Both the position numbers and the translations under genes were made by a program. Source: Chloroflexota bacterium (GTDB lineage: Bacteria > Chloroflexota > Anaerolineae > Promineifilales > Promineifilaceae). From it: a stretch of 32,308 nucleotides of DNA. The DNA lies in the NCBI GenBank assembly GCA_003696605.1, contig RFGV01000230.1, positions 1 through 32,308 on the forward strand. The letters run 5' to 3'. A model generated the notes under the pieces. The model was not told the origin of the DNA and did no database searches. It was given only the letters and a program-made list of their open reading frames with translations. Below, in pieces: positions 16,498-24,679 of this stretch. Every line of letters starts with the position of its first letter. Position 1 is the first letter of the stretch.

Positions 16498-17376
16498 ATG
16501 TTTTGGACATTTTTATTTGTCGGAGTGGTTATTCTGATTAGTGGTTTGATTTTGGGGGTGGCGGGAATGGTCGGAATGGCTGTTCTTTTGGTCTTGTTGG
16601 TCATGGTCGGTGCTTTGGTGCAATGGGCTTTTGTGCGCGTGCCGGAGCTGAATGTGGCGGTTGTGTACAATCGGGAACGGGAGGCTTTTAGCCGATTTTT
16701 ACCAGCTGGCCGCCACTGGATTGTGCCATTTTTAGAGCGTGTGGAAGCGGTAATTTCTACAGAACCGGCGACTGTGCGAGACAAAAGTATGGGGATACAG
16801 ACAAGTGGTGGCATTTCGCTAACTGTACACTGGTCGGTTTCTTATAACCTGAATCCAATGAAAGTGTCACCTGCGTATCAGGCCAAGGCGGCTCGTGTTT
16901 TGCCCCGAAAAACGGCCGTTTTGCTCAAAAAGCATATGCACAATTGCTTGCAGCATATCATTGGTGAATATACGGTGATGGATCTGGTAGCCCCCGGTGC
17001 GCACAAGCGATTGGAACGGGCGGTGCGACAACTTTTGGCGGAGCGTGTTGGTAACCTGGGGATTGAAATCTCGCGGGTCATGATGGGCGAAATTGAGATG
17101 CCAGCCCATGTGCGGGCGGCTCTGGAGGCGGCACATGAGCGGCAAGTGCAAGCCGAGCAGGAAGCACGGGCACTGGCACATTTGCAACGAGTCATTAGTC
17201 AGTTTTCGGCGGAGGATATGCAACGGCTGATGGAGCTGGAGCGGATTCAGGCATTGGGGCGGAATGGGGTAACGTTGGTTTATCCGCCGGGTGGTTGGGG
17301 AACGGCTCCAACCGGAAACGGCCGTTCTGCACCCACTTACGCGCCAGAACATGTGTACACACCAGTTGAATGGTAA
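16498..17376 (+). CDS. SPFH/band-7 (stomatin-like) membrane protein
   Basis: A 292-residue protein. The first 48 residues form two hydrophobic segments (FWTFLFVGVVILISGLILGV and VGMAVLLVLLVMVGALVQWAF, residues about 2-48). The SPFH domain follows (about 50-215): VRVPELNVAVVYNRE, the typical PAGRHWIVPFLERV, and GISLTVHWSVSYN. Then comes an Ala/Glu/Gln-rich helix (about 210-245), as in the coiled-coil part of stomatins and flotillins, and a Gly/Pro/Thr-rich tail. Such proteins oligomerise at the membrane and organise microdomains or proteases; no NfeD-type partner gene is adjacent. Its promoter carries two operators, so expression is probably induced by a specific signal. An iterated palindrome sits in the leader (16455-16462). 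Confidence 0.85.
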   Translation: MFWTFLFVGVVILISGLILGVAGMVGMAVLLVLLVMVGALVQWAFVRVPELNVAVVYNREREAFSRFLPAGRHWIVPFLERVEAVISTEPATVRDKSMGIQTSGGISLTVHWSVSYNLNPMKVSPAYQAKAARVLPRKTAVLLKKHMHNCLQHIIGEYTVMDLVAPGAHKRLERAVRQLLAERVGNLGIEISRVMMGEIEMPAHVRAALEAAHERQVQAEQEARALAHLQRVISQFSAEDMQRLMELERIQALGRNGVTLVYPPGGWGTAPTGNGRSAPTYAPEHVYTPVEW

Positions 17377-17427
17377 AGAAGTAAAATTTACCAGACAAGC
17401 AATACAAAAAAAATTTACCGTTACGGC

Positions 17428-17464
17428 ATTCAGGGAGAGGTTCGGCGAGGACTTCTCCCTGAAT
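17428..17464 (+). terminator. 11-bp perfect hairpin after the SPFH gene
   Basis: ATTCAGGGAGA (17428-17438) pairs perfectly with TCTCCCTGAAT (17454-17464). Only a short GGTTTC follows, not a T-run, so this may be a weak or factor-dependent terminator or an mRNA-stabilising hairpin. Confidence 0.55.
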
Positions 17465-17492
17465 GGTTTCAACACATCCTTCCCACCACTGC

Positions 17493-17514
17493 TATAATTA
17501 ATTTCAGGAGGTGT
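17493..17514 (+). promoter_or_regulatory. -10 box and ribosome binding site of the isomerase gene
   Basis: TATAAT at 17493-17498 precedes CAGGAGG (about 17505-17511) and the ATG at 17517. If the -10 is used, the leader is very short. No good -35 is visible. Confidence 0.4.
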
Positions 17515-17516
17515 GT

Positions 17517-17984
17517 ATGAAACTGGCAGTTGGTTCTGACGAAAAGACCCATTTAACCGATGTGGTAATTGCCGAATTGGAAAAACGGGGACACGAGGTG
17601 ACCCTGTTTGGCCCCCTGGCTGATAGGCAAGAATACTGGCCTGATGTAGCCCGCCAGGTAGCCGAGCAAGTAATCAGTGGCCAGGCGGATGAGGGAATTT
17701 TATTTTGCTGGACGGGCACAGGGGTGAGTATTGCGGCCAATAAAGTGCCGGGTATTCGGGCTGCTTTGTGCGATGATGCCGAAACGGCACGGGGGGCAAG
17801 GTTGTGGAACAAGGCCAATATTTTGTGCTTGTCCCTGCGACGCACGTCTGAAGTGGAGGCCAAAGAAATTCTGGATGCCTGGTTTGGTACGGCGTATCAG
17901 CCCAATGAGGTTGATGATACCTGTCTGGCACAAGTAGCAGAAATTGAGGCCATTTACGGCCGTTCTTTACCCCAGCCCAAATGA
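17517..17984 (+). CDS. RpiB/LacA/LacB-family sugar-phosphate isomerase
   Basis: A 155-residue protein of the ribose-5-phosphate isomerase B / galactose-6-phosphate isomerase fold, which interconverts aldose and ketose phosphates. The N-terminus MKLAVGSDEK is the Rossmann-like opening strand. The active-site block is CWTGTGVSIAANKVPGIRA (64-82), with C64 at the place of the catalytic Cys of RpiB. In RpiB a conserved RxHN block follows near residue 100; here it reads GARLWNKANIL, so the His is replaced by Trp. The enzyme may therefore act on another sugar phosphate or by a changed mechanism. The ATG at 17517 is set by CAGGAGG. It is convergent with the aldo/keto reductase gene, with 32 bp between the stops. 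Confidence 0.88.
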   Translation: MKLAVGSDEKTHLTDVVIAELEKRGHEVTLFGPLADRQEYWPDVARQVAEQVISGQADEGILFCWTGTGVSIAANKVPGIRAALCDDAETARGARLWNKANILCLSLRRTSEVEAKEILDAWFGTAYQPNEVDDTCLAQVAEIEAIYGRSLPQPK

Positions 17985-18016
17985 AAGATCAGTTTATTGG
18001 CGAGCCGTTGTCAGCA

Positions 18017-19531
18017 TCAGGGAGTTGCCTGGGTAATTTTGCTCCAGGATTCGGTGCGGGGGTGACGGGAGACCGGGTTTTTGAGGTCAGCCAGGATGTC
18101 GTTGACATAGTCTTTGTGGCGCATTCCTACCAGAACGGCCGTAATGCCGGTTGTGCTGCGTAATGCTCTGACAGCGATTTGGCTCAACGTGGCGGCTTGC
18201 CAGTCTGTATCGGCAGAAACGGCCGTTTCCCGTAACCGACGTGCCCGATTTGCTGCCATTTCCTGATAAAATGCGCTCACAGCGGAAAAAGTGTCATTGA
18301 CCGCATCAACATACTCATGTAGCCACGAAATCACCTCAGCGGGCAAATTTGGCCGCTTTGAGAGGAATTGAACGGCCGTTTGTGCACGTGGCAACAAAAA
18401 CTGGTCTTTTACATCCCGCCAGTTATGATATGTGCCAAAACCACCCCAGTTTCCTTCCAGCATGATGCCCACTGCCAAATACTCCAATAATTGTTGCTTT
18501 GTTTCTTCGTCAAACGGCAAGATGGGCAAAATTTTGTGCCGAAATTCTGACTCAATTCGCACAGAAGTGTCAACCGCGGTTGACACTTCTTCTGGGGTGG
18601 CCGGATAGCTGGGGGTGAGTACGTCGGCCAGGCGAATGAGGGATTCATGCTGAATGGCGTTTAGAGGGCGGTTAATTAGTACACCCAGTTCCAGTTTGTG
18701 TGCCAGCTCCAATACACTTTGTTGTCCGGATTGATTTTTTACGGTCAGCCCACCGGTTTCCAGCAGATTCATGGGGAATTGAATAACGCGAAAATGATGG
18801 TTGGCAGAGATGGTGGTGGCAATTTGCCACACTTTTTCCAGGGAGACAAAGGCAGGGTTTTCGGGGGATTGGGGGAAAGTGTTGGCACTAATGCCGTACC
18901 ACTGAATACGGCCGTTTTTCACCGCTTCTTCCAGATGTTGAAAAGCCATTTCTATCCGACGATAAAATTCTGCCCGTGCTTCAGCCAATGGAATGCCAAC
19001 GCGATTGGCCCATGTCAGATAATATTCAGGGTTATGGAGCAGGTAGCAATCTATCGTTTCCAGTCCAAGACGATTCAGGCTGCGGTCAAGTTGGTCGGCC
19101 AGGAATTCGGGGTGGATGCAATGATCGAGTCCTTGGGCGTATTTGACCACGTTGGGAAACGGCCGTCCTTCTTGCTTGCGTGCCTGCACCATGTTGTAAT
19201 TTTCTCCCTGGATATAACCAGCCTTGGAGACAACGACAATCGCTTCTCGCGTCACTTCGCCGCGGGCGATCAATTCGGCCAACACTTGCCCCACCAGTTT
19301 TTCTGAGCCACCATCAGCATAGTTGGTGCTTGTATCCAGCAGATTGATACCCTGCTGGATGGCGAGTAACATGGCGTCTCGATGATGGGGGAAACGGCCG
19401 TCAACCCGGTAGCAGCCAAACCCGGCCTCACTAACCAGCAGACCAGTTTTATCAAGTGGGTTATAAGTCAGGTGTGGGTGGCTCTTGGCCCATTCGGCCG
19501 TCCCCTTGGCTGTTGCTTTACCAGGTATCAT
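18017..19531 (-). CDS. Aldo/keto reductase with a long C-terminal extension
   Basis: A 504-residue protein. Residues 25-310 are an AKR barrel with the full catalytic tetrad: D66 (LLDTSTNY), Y71 (NYADGGSE), K103 (VVVSKAGY) and H166 (YLLHNPEY). AKRs reduce carbonyls using NAD(P)H in the cytoplasm. Typical members have 300-350 residues; here about 150 further helical residues follow the barrel (from about 330), interrupted by the end-of-barrel-like segment GITAVLVGMRHKDYVNDIL near 470. So the extra helices look inserted before the last cofactor-binding part. The substrate is unknown. The ATG at 19531 has GGGAGA upstream. The gene appears to stand alone. Confidence 0.88.
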   Translation of the reverse strand: MIPGKATAKGTAEWAKSHPHLTYNPLDKTGLLVSEAGFGCYRVDGRFPHHRDAMLLAIQQGINLLDTSTNYADGGSEKLVGQVLAELIARGEVTREAIVVVSKAGYIQGENYNMVQARKQEGRPFPNVVKYAQGLDHCIHPEFLADQLDRSLNRLGLETIDCYLLHNPEYYLTWANRVGIPLAEARAEFYRRIEMAFQHLEEAVKNGRIQWYGISANTFPQSPENPAFVSLEKVWQIATTISANHHFRVIQFPMNLLETGGLTVKNQSGQQSVLELAHKLELGVLINRPLNAIQHESLIRLADVLTPSYPATPEEVSTAVDTSVRIESEFRHKILPILPFDEETKQQLLEYLAVGIMLEGNWGGFGTYHNWRDVKDQFLLPRAQTAVQFLSKRPNLPAEVISWLHEYVDAVNDTFSAVSAFYQEMAANRARRLRETAVSADTDWQAATLSQIAVRALRSTTGITAVLVGMRHKDYVNDILADLKNPVSRHPRTESWSKITQATP

Positions 19532-19616
19532 ACCCCTGTTCTCCCTGTGGCCGTTAGATGGGAAACGGCCGTTTTTCCCATTGTACCATTATCCAGCAGG
19601 GCAGGGGAAGCATTGC

Positions 19617-19652
19617 CAACAAAAAGACCGACTACTCACAAGTAGCCGGTCT
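19617..19652 (-). terminator. Rho-independent terminator of folE
   Basis: On the minus strand AGACCGGCTACT pairs with AGTAGTCGGTCT (19625-19636 with 19641-19652), with one mismatch and a 4-nt loop. It is followed by TTTTTG. It lies about 27 bp past the folE stop. Confidence 0.85.
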
Positions 19653-19678
19653 GAATCGGGTGGCGCAACCAGGCCAGA

Positions 19679-20305
19679 TTAACCCAGCTGTTGCAGCAAT
19701 GCATCTCGCCATACACGCTCTGTTTCAAAGACACCGTTCAAATACCGGGTGGCCATTTTCGTATTGGGCTTTTTCACCCCGCGCATGGCTGCACACATAT
19801 GTGTACCTTCCACAAAAACAGCAACACCCTGTGGCTGCAATACTTCGATAATTGCCTCTGCAATTTGGCGAGTCATTCTTTCTTGTACTTGTAAGCGGCG
19901 GGCAAACATTTCCACAATGCGTGGAATTTTGGAGAGGCCAATGACCTTGTCTGATGGCACATAAGCCACATGTGCACGCCCCCAGAATGGCAACATATGA
20001 TGTTCACACATGCTATAAAAATCAATATCTTTCACCAGAACAATATCGGCATAGGCCACATCGAATAGCGCACCATTTACAATAGTGGCCAGATCGGCTG
20101 AGTAGCCAGACAAAATTTCCTCATACATGCGAGCAATACGATCAGGAGTGCCTTGTAAGCCTTGTCTGTCCGGGTCTTCTCCCACGGCAGCGAGGATTGC
20201 CCGAACGGCCGTTTCTACTTGTTGTTTGCGGGTGAATAATTGTCCATTTTGTTTGCCGTTTATCTGATGATTGTTCGTTTCCGTAATTGGTAAAATTTCC
20301 AACAT
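19679..20305 (-). CDS. folE: GTP cyclohydrolase I
   Basis: First enzyme of tetrahydrofolate and pterin biosynthesis, making dihydroneopterin triphosphate from GTP; 208 residues, a normal length. The zinc ligands are C100 and H103 ([10 protein letters not shown]) and C171 ([12 protein letters not shown]). Other family blocks are [14 protein letters not shown] (43-56), [20 protein letters not shown] (121-140) and TRQIAEAI. The frame runs much further upstream (to 20503), but the fold begins here, so I take the ATG at 20305 with AAAGGG upstream. A promoter with two direct repeats precedes it, and a clear terminator ends it, so it is a single-gene unit. Confidence 0.96.
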   Translation of the reverse strand: MLEILPITETNNHQINGKQNGQLFTRKQQVETAVRAILAAVGEDPDRQGLQGTPDRIARMYEEILSGYSADLATIVNGALFDVAYADIVLVKDIDFYSMCEHHMLPFWGRAHVAYVPSDKVIGLSKIPRIVEMFARRLQVQERMTRQIAEAIIEVLQPQGVAVFVEGTHMCAAMRGVKKPNTKMATRYLNGVFETERVWRDALLQQLG

Positions 20306-20345
20306 GTTGTTTCCCTTTTTGGCGCGCACCGGCCATTTTGTAAAG

Positions 20346-20402
20346 ATTTTGTCAATTATTGTGTATACATTTAACCATATTGCACATATTTTGTCAATAA
20401 TT
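20346..20402 (-). promoter_or_regulatory. folE promoter with two direct repeats
   Basis: On the minus strand TTGACA (20397-20392) is followed after 17 bp by TTAAAT (20374-20369), a fair -10. A 15-bp box, ATTTTGTCAATWATT on the plus strand, occurs at 20388-20402 over the -35 and again at 20346-20360 downstream, 42 bp apart, about four helical turns. This looks like a paired regulator site. Confidence 0.55.
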
Positions 20403-20651
20403 TGTCTGGCCTTGTTGATTTTTTTGCGCCAGATGATGACTGGATAGTTTGATTTTACGCAAGGGGAGCGTCTGTGTTGGTGGGGAAGATTACAGGAGAA
20501 CACAGAGGGAAAAGTGCACTTTCCTGAGTCTGTTTTGTTTTCATAGGGGGGTAAGTGGGGTAGGGGGAAAACGGCCGTTTTTCAGCCGCGCCACACATTT
20601 ACCAAACACGCAACAATAACCCACAAAATACTGGACGATTACCAGGCTGCC
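20403..20651. other. Gap between antirepressor and folE
   Basis: Together with the folE promoter this is a 346-bp region without a gene. It contains one iterated palindrome (20571-20578) flanked on its left by a G-rich run. I see no hairpin terminator for the antirepressor gene. Confidence 0.4.
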
Positions 20652-21458
20652 TCAGAAAAGCGTTTTGCCAGAAAGTGACTGATACCATTCATTCAAAAAC
20701 GCCATCGCTTCCTCAAATTTGCTGGCTGGTAGCAACTTGTAAGACGTAATTTCAAATTTGCGATACAGCTCCCCATACACACCACCATACTCATTTCGGC
20801 CACTTCGCTTAGACATTTCCATGGCAATCGCCTTGACAGCCTGACTGATTTGCATCGCTTGCGATGGGGTAATATGCCGTCCTGGATCGCCCAATTGCTC
20901 TTCAATCTGTTCCAGCCGTTTTTCATGGTCAACCAGTTGAGCTGTGTGGGTTTCCAGTTGCGCTTCCAGCAACATTTGTTGATGGGCCATTTTCATAATG
21001 GCTGCGGCCATGCGGTAGGCTTGTGCCGCCGGAGAATCTGTAGCCAGCAATTCATCAATGTTCATGCTTCCCGTCAGTCGTCCTTCCTGGAATGCTTCCC
21101 ACAATACTTTGGCCGCTTCTTCCTGAAAATGGAGCAGCTTGGGGCGAACATCGGGATTAACCGCCTTGGCACTAATGCCAGAGAGGAACAGCGGCACAAG
21201 ATCGACCCGGAGCATATAGGCTTGTTGCTCTCCACGATTGGGGGTCATGATGGGAACCTGGTGCAGCCCCTTGTCGAGGATTGTGTGTCGTCGGCAACGT
21301 CTGGTTTGTGCCTGTACGTCAATGCCCAGGGCCTGGCAAAGGTGGCGTAATGAGACGTAAATATGGTTGTCGTTGGCGCGTACTGCTACCAGTTCGTCCC
21401 CATAAAATTCAACGATTTTTTGTTCTACCGGCTGGAGTGAGCGACTTTCTTCAGACAT
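20652..21458 (-). CDS. Phage-type antirepressor (P22_AR_N plus ORF6C domains)
   Basis: A 268-residue protein of the type found in prophages. Residues about 15-125 match the P22 antirepressor N-terminal style: DELVAVRANDNHIYVSLRHL (cut at 20), CQALGIDVQAQTRR, and LVPLFLSGISAKAVNPDVR. A helical linker with a coiled-coil look follows (about 150-195, rich in Gln, Glu and His). The C-terminus (about 195-265) resembles ORF6C: SQAMQISQAVKAIAMEM and YGGVYGELYRKFEITSYKLL. Antirepressors bind and inactivate phage repressors. No other phage gene is present, so it is a lone or domesticated copy. The ATG at 21458 has GGGAGA upstream; a TTG at 21470 is less likely. No palindrome lies inside it. Confidence 0.88.
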   Translation of the reverse strand: MSEESRSLQPVEQKIVEFYGDELVAVRANDNHIYVSLRHLCQALGIDVQAQTRRCRRHTILDKGLHQVPIMTPNRGEQQAYMLRVDLVPLFLSGISAKAVNPDVRPKLLHFQEEAAKVLWEAFQEGRLTGSMNIDELLATDSPAAQAYRMAAAIMKMAHQQMLLEAQLETHTAQLVDHEKRLEQIEEQLGDPGRHITPSQAMQISQAVKAIAMEMSKRSGRNEYGGVYGELYRKFEITSYKLLPASKFEEAMAFLNEWYQSLSGKTLF

Positions 21459-21487
21459 GATCTCCCTCAATCGGGTGTTTGGTAAGC

Positions 21488-21557
21488 AATGGGTAGCTAT
21501 TTTGGCTACCCGTTGTTTGGTTGGTTATGGTAATGGGTAGCTATTTTGGCTACCCGT
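21488..21557. repeat. Two tandem copies of a 26-bp hairpin repeat
   Basis: A 26-bp unit occurs at 21488-21513 and, identically, at 21532-21557, 44 bp apart. Each holds the perfect inverted repeat GGGTAGC-N7-GCTACCC. They lie 30-100 bp upstream of the antirepressor start and downstream of nothing on that strand except the glycoside hydrolase stop. They are good candidates for twin operators of the antirepressor gene or for a double hairpin terminator of the upstream operon. Confidence 0.8.
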
Positions 21558-21661
21558 CTGGCTGAATTGTATCTGATTTTAGGGGGAGTGCACAAATCAT
21601 TTTCGCGTAGTGGTGATTGTTCCCCAGGAAACAATTGGTTTGAGGCTGACGGCCGTTTTGT

Positions 21662-23362
21662 TTATTGGCGCTGCCGGTATATTCGCCCAGCTTGCCAGAC
21701 TATGCTGATAAAGATTCCCATAACAAGAACGGCCGTTATCCAGAAGGGCTTGAAGCGGGCCTGCCAGGAAGGGGAAGTGGCGGGTGTGGCAGAAAGAAGT
21801 ATCTCACCGGCTGGTTTCATGGAGCCATCTGGACGCAAAAGACCGTATCGTCTTTGTGGTCCACTGCGCCAGGGTAGTTGTCCGGCTACACCCCCGGGTA
21901 CGTGCTCGAAATCGTACAATGTCCAGGCCAGCCACCCCATTTCGGCCGTTTCGGCAAAGCTAAGAACCTGAGCATAATAGGCTGCCTGTTCCGCTTCTGT
22001 GTGTCCGCCAGGAAAAAAGGGACTGTTCCATGTGCTCAGGCCAAACTCGGTGAGTATGATGGGACGATCGGAAACGGCCGTTTTTAGGGTGGCATATACT
22101 TCTCCCAGCATCTCTGCTTCCCGATAGTAATGGAACGACACAAAATCCACTACATCTGCCAGCGTTTGGGCTGCCTCTGGTGTAGACCAGCCAATGGTAA
22201 CAAGATGATTGGGATCAAGCTCTCGTGCCAGTCGTGCCGTATGTGCCAGCCACTCATTTACCCACACGGGATCGGCCGTGTCGTAATCCAGGTCTGGCTC
22301 ATTTTTCAGGTCCCAGGCCAAAATAGCAGGGTGTTCAGCCAGAGCAGGCAAGATACCTTCCAGGTGTCGGTCGGTGTGTGGCCAGAGTAACAAATCATAT
22401 TTGGTGCGAAAGTCGAACAAAGTCACAATGACCTTCAAATCATGCGCCTGGGCACGATCCAGCAAGTCGGTGAGGCGGGCAACCATTTCCGGGTTGACAT
22501 CAGCGCCACCGAACTGGTCGAATGGGACAAAAATGCGAATGGTGTTCAGCCCTAGTTGTTGAATGCGTGTCAAATCCTGGTCAATCAGCTCGCCGTTGTA
22601 ATTGGGCCAGAAAAGGTCCCAGGGTGTGGCTTGTGGGTAATAATTGATACCGCGTACCTGGAAGGAACGGCCGTTTACGACCAGGTGAGTGCCTTCTTGC
22701 TGAACGAATGAGGGTAGGGGAGAAACGGCCGTTTTCCCGGCAACATCCACCAGATCACCATCTACGCGCACCCAATGCCGCACCCGCCAATTCCCATCTT
22801 CCAGAAACATCATCACATCAAACGTCGCCGTCGTTTCGGCCGTAGCTACCAATTGCCCTGTCTCATTCCTTACCAGTTGTACCACCCGCGCATTATGGTC
22901 AGTAAATGAGACGATAGAGCCATCTGCCGAATACAGATGCAACTGCAATTCATGCGACAGGTCAGTTTGTTCCACCCGCCAGCCTTGTGCAGCCACTGAA
23001 GTCACGGATTCGTTCACTGCTTCCAGAGCTGGCCCCACAAAATAAGTTGTCAGCCCATACGGTTCACCTCGCAAATAGGAGATATTCCATTGCAGCCACG
23101 CTCGCAAATAGGCTGACTGGATTTGGGTGCGGGTAAATGGTTCCATTTCACGTCCAGTGTCCGGATCATCTGGTAGCCAGGTGAGGCGCACTTTCAGGTC
23201 AGGTGGTACGTTGGGCACAATGTTGAGCGCACTGGCCGGGTCTGCGCCTTCCTGAAAGTAAGCGACCAGACGGGCAACTTGCTGGATGGCGAAGAAAACG
23301 CCGCCAAAGGCCAGAATGGTGAGTATAAACCAAATGATGAGTTTGAGTCGTGTTTTTGACAT
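21662..23362 (-). CDS. Membrane-anchored clan-A glycoside hydrolase (GH5-like)
   Basis: A 566-residue protein anchored at both ends: an N-terminal membrane segment (about 7-30) and a C-terminal one (about 538-557, WITAVLVMGIFISIVWQ). Residues about 75-210 form a small domain with an NTF2-like look (AYLRAWLQWNISYLRGEPYG and DGNWRVRHWVRVDG). The catalytic TIM barrel (about 225-520) begins with FQVRGINYYPQATPWDLFW. It has the acid/base Glu at 355 in DLKNEPDLD and the nucleophile Glu at 439 in ILTEFGLST, the clan GH-A pattern. It should cleave or remodel a beta-glycan on the outside of the membrane. It is the last gene of a three-gene operon, starting 9 bp after the lipoprotein stop. Confidence 0.85.
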   Translation of the reverse strand: MSKTRLKLIIWFILTILAFGGVFFAIQQVARLVAYFQEGADPASALNIVPNVPPDLKVRLTWLPDDPDTGREMEPFTRTQIQSAYLRAWLQWNISYLRGEPYGLTTYFVGPALEAVNESVTSVAAQGWRVEQTDLSHELQLHLYSADGSIVSFTDHNARVVQLVRNETGQLVATAETTATFDVMMFLEDGNWRVRHWVRVDGDLVDVAGKTAVSPLPSFVQQEGTHLVVNGRSFQVRGINYYPQATPWDLFWPNYNGELIDQDLTRIQQLGLNTIRIFVPFDQFGGADVNPEMVARLTDLLDRAQAHDLKVIVTLFDFRTKYDLLLWPHTDRHLEGILPALAEHPAILAWDLKNEPDLDYDTADPVWVNEWLAHTARLARELDPNHLVTIGWSTPEAAQTLADVVDFVSFHYYREAEMLGEVYATLKTAVSDRPIILTEFGLSTWNSPFFPGGHTEAEQAAYYAQVLSFAETAEMGWLAWTLYDFEHVPGGVAGQLPWRSGPQRRYGLLRPDGSMKPAGEILLSATPATSPSWQARFKPFWITAVLVMGIFISIVWQAGRIYRQRQ

Positions 23363-23371
23363 GGCACTGCC

Positions 23372-24679
23372 TTATGGAATAGTAAATTTGACCTGTCCTT
23401 GTCCACTGCCGGCAGAAACTCGTGCCTGATAGTGGCCGGAAGCCAATCTAAAGAGGCGGAGTTCGGCGGTGGCATATCCGGCGTCGGAAACGGCCGTTTT
23501 TTCCGCTACCAGTTGGCCGTTTGTTCCATACACCTGAAATCGCACGGGCGTCCCATCTGGCACATATGCACCCAGTGCGCCCAGTAATGGGCCTGCTTCC
23601 AGATAAACCGCACCAGATGCTTCATCCAATCGAATATGTACCGGAAAATCATTCACAGCAGGGCCATCCGTAAACGTGAGAGTAAGAGGTGGACTTTCCA
23701 CGCCATACACTGAACCACGCACGACAACCGTGCCCGGTTCCAGTGGCGATTGCAAAGGTGCTTCAGCAATGCCATCCAGTGTATAAGCCGGAATCAGGCG
23801 CGGCTGGCCGTCTGGTTCTGTTACAACAAACATGACTTGTGTGCCGTCTGGCATGATGTTACCAAAGGCGTCCTGAATGGTGCTGGTACGGAGTGTGACG
23901 AGGTGGAAGCCGTCTGCTGGAATCTGGTCTTCTTCGGTTGTGACGGTAAAGGGTACAGGCCAACCGGGAATTTCACGCAGTTCTTTGGCCGGGCCATTGA
24001 CAGTAGGCCAGTTTTCGTTGCCTTTTATTTGGGCTGTAATAGTGGTGATGCCTGCTTTGGTGCCGCTGTAAATGCGTACCCATGCCAGCAAGTGTTCGAT
24101 GGGTATGTTTTTTTCTTCCAGCCATTTGCCGGGGTGTTGGGCGCGGATGGTAACGGGAGTTCCTTCGGCAACGGGATTGCCGAAGCGGTCGAAGGGAACG
24201 GTGACGGTCATGCTCCAGTGGCTGCCGTCGGCGATGATGGTGTGGGCGCCCACGAGGGGGGTGATTGGTTCGACGGGATGATCGGGCTGGATATGTAGCT
24301 GGCTGTGGGTGCGGGTGGTGTTGGCGATGGCGATGAGTGTGGTGAGGCCGGAGCGAGTGGTGGCCTGGCCGGGTATGTGGAAAACGGCCGTTTCGTCAAT
24401 TGCCTCACTTTGAAACAGTTGCGTGCCGTAGCTGCCGATGAGCATGAGGGAAACGGCCGTGTTGTCAGCCAGCCCGTCGCTGCGTACCACAACTTCTACC
24501 GGTTCGCCGGCTGTGATAGTATCGGGAGCGAGAATGGTGAGTGAGGTTGGAGAAGCGGTGGGAGAAACGGCCGTTTCGGCTACAACGTTGGCCGTTCGGC
24601 AGCCGGTCAACCCAAGCAGACTCCACAGCACAATCCACAATGTCCCAAATAATTGCCAACGCTTCATATGCACATTCAT
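23372..24679 (-). CDS. Lipoprotein with Ig-like (invasin-type) repeats
   Basis: A 435-residue exported protein. The signal peptide (residues 5-26) ends in the lipobox LTGC with the lipidated C27. After a Thr/Pro/Ser linker come about three to four beta-rich Ig-like domains. The phrases FDRFGNPVAEGTPVTIRAQ, IQDAFGNIMPDGTQVMFVV and GALGAYVPDGTPVRFQVYG are typical of bacterial Ig-like/invasin repeats. The protein ends in LASGHYQARVSAGSGQGQ. It probably lies on the outer face of the membrane as a scaffold or polymer-binding partner. The start at 24679 is chosen because its ATGA overlaps the stop of the upstream gene; a Met four codons later is also possible. Confidence 0.83.
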   Translation of the reverse strand: MNVHMKRWQLFGTLWIVLWSLLGLTGCRTANVVAETAVSPTASPTSLTILAPDTITAGEPVEVVVRSDGLADNTAVSLMLIGSYGTQLFQSEAIDETAVFHIPGQATTRSGLTTLIAIANTTRTHSQLHIQPDHPVEPITPLVGAHTIIADGSHWSMTVTVPFDRFGNPVAEGTPVTIRAQHPGKWLEEKNIPIEHLLAWVRIYSGTKAGITTITAQIKGNENWPTVNGPAKELREIPGWPVPFTVTTEEDQIPADGFHLVTLRTSTIQDAFGNIMPDGTQVMFVVTEPDGQPRLIPAYTLDGIAEAPLQSPLEPGTVVVRGSVYGVESPPLTLTFTDGPAVNDFPVHIRLDEASGAVYLEAGPLLGALGAYVPDGTPVRFQVYGTNGQLVAEKTAVSDAGYATAELRLFRLASGHYQARVSAGSGQGQVKFTIP

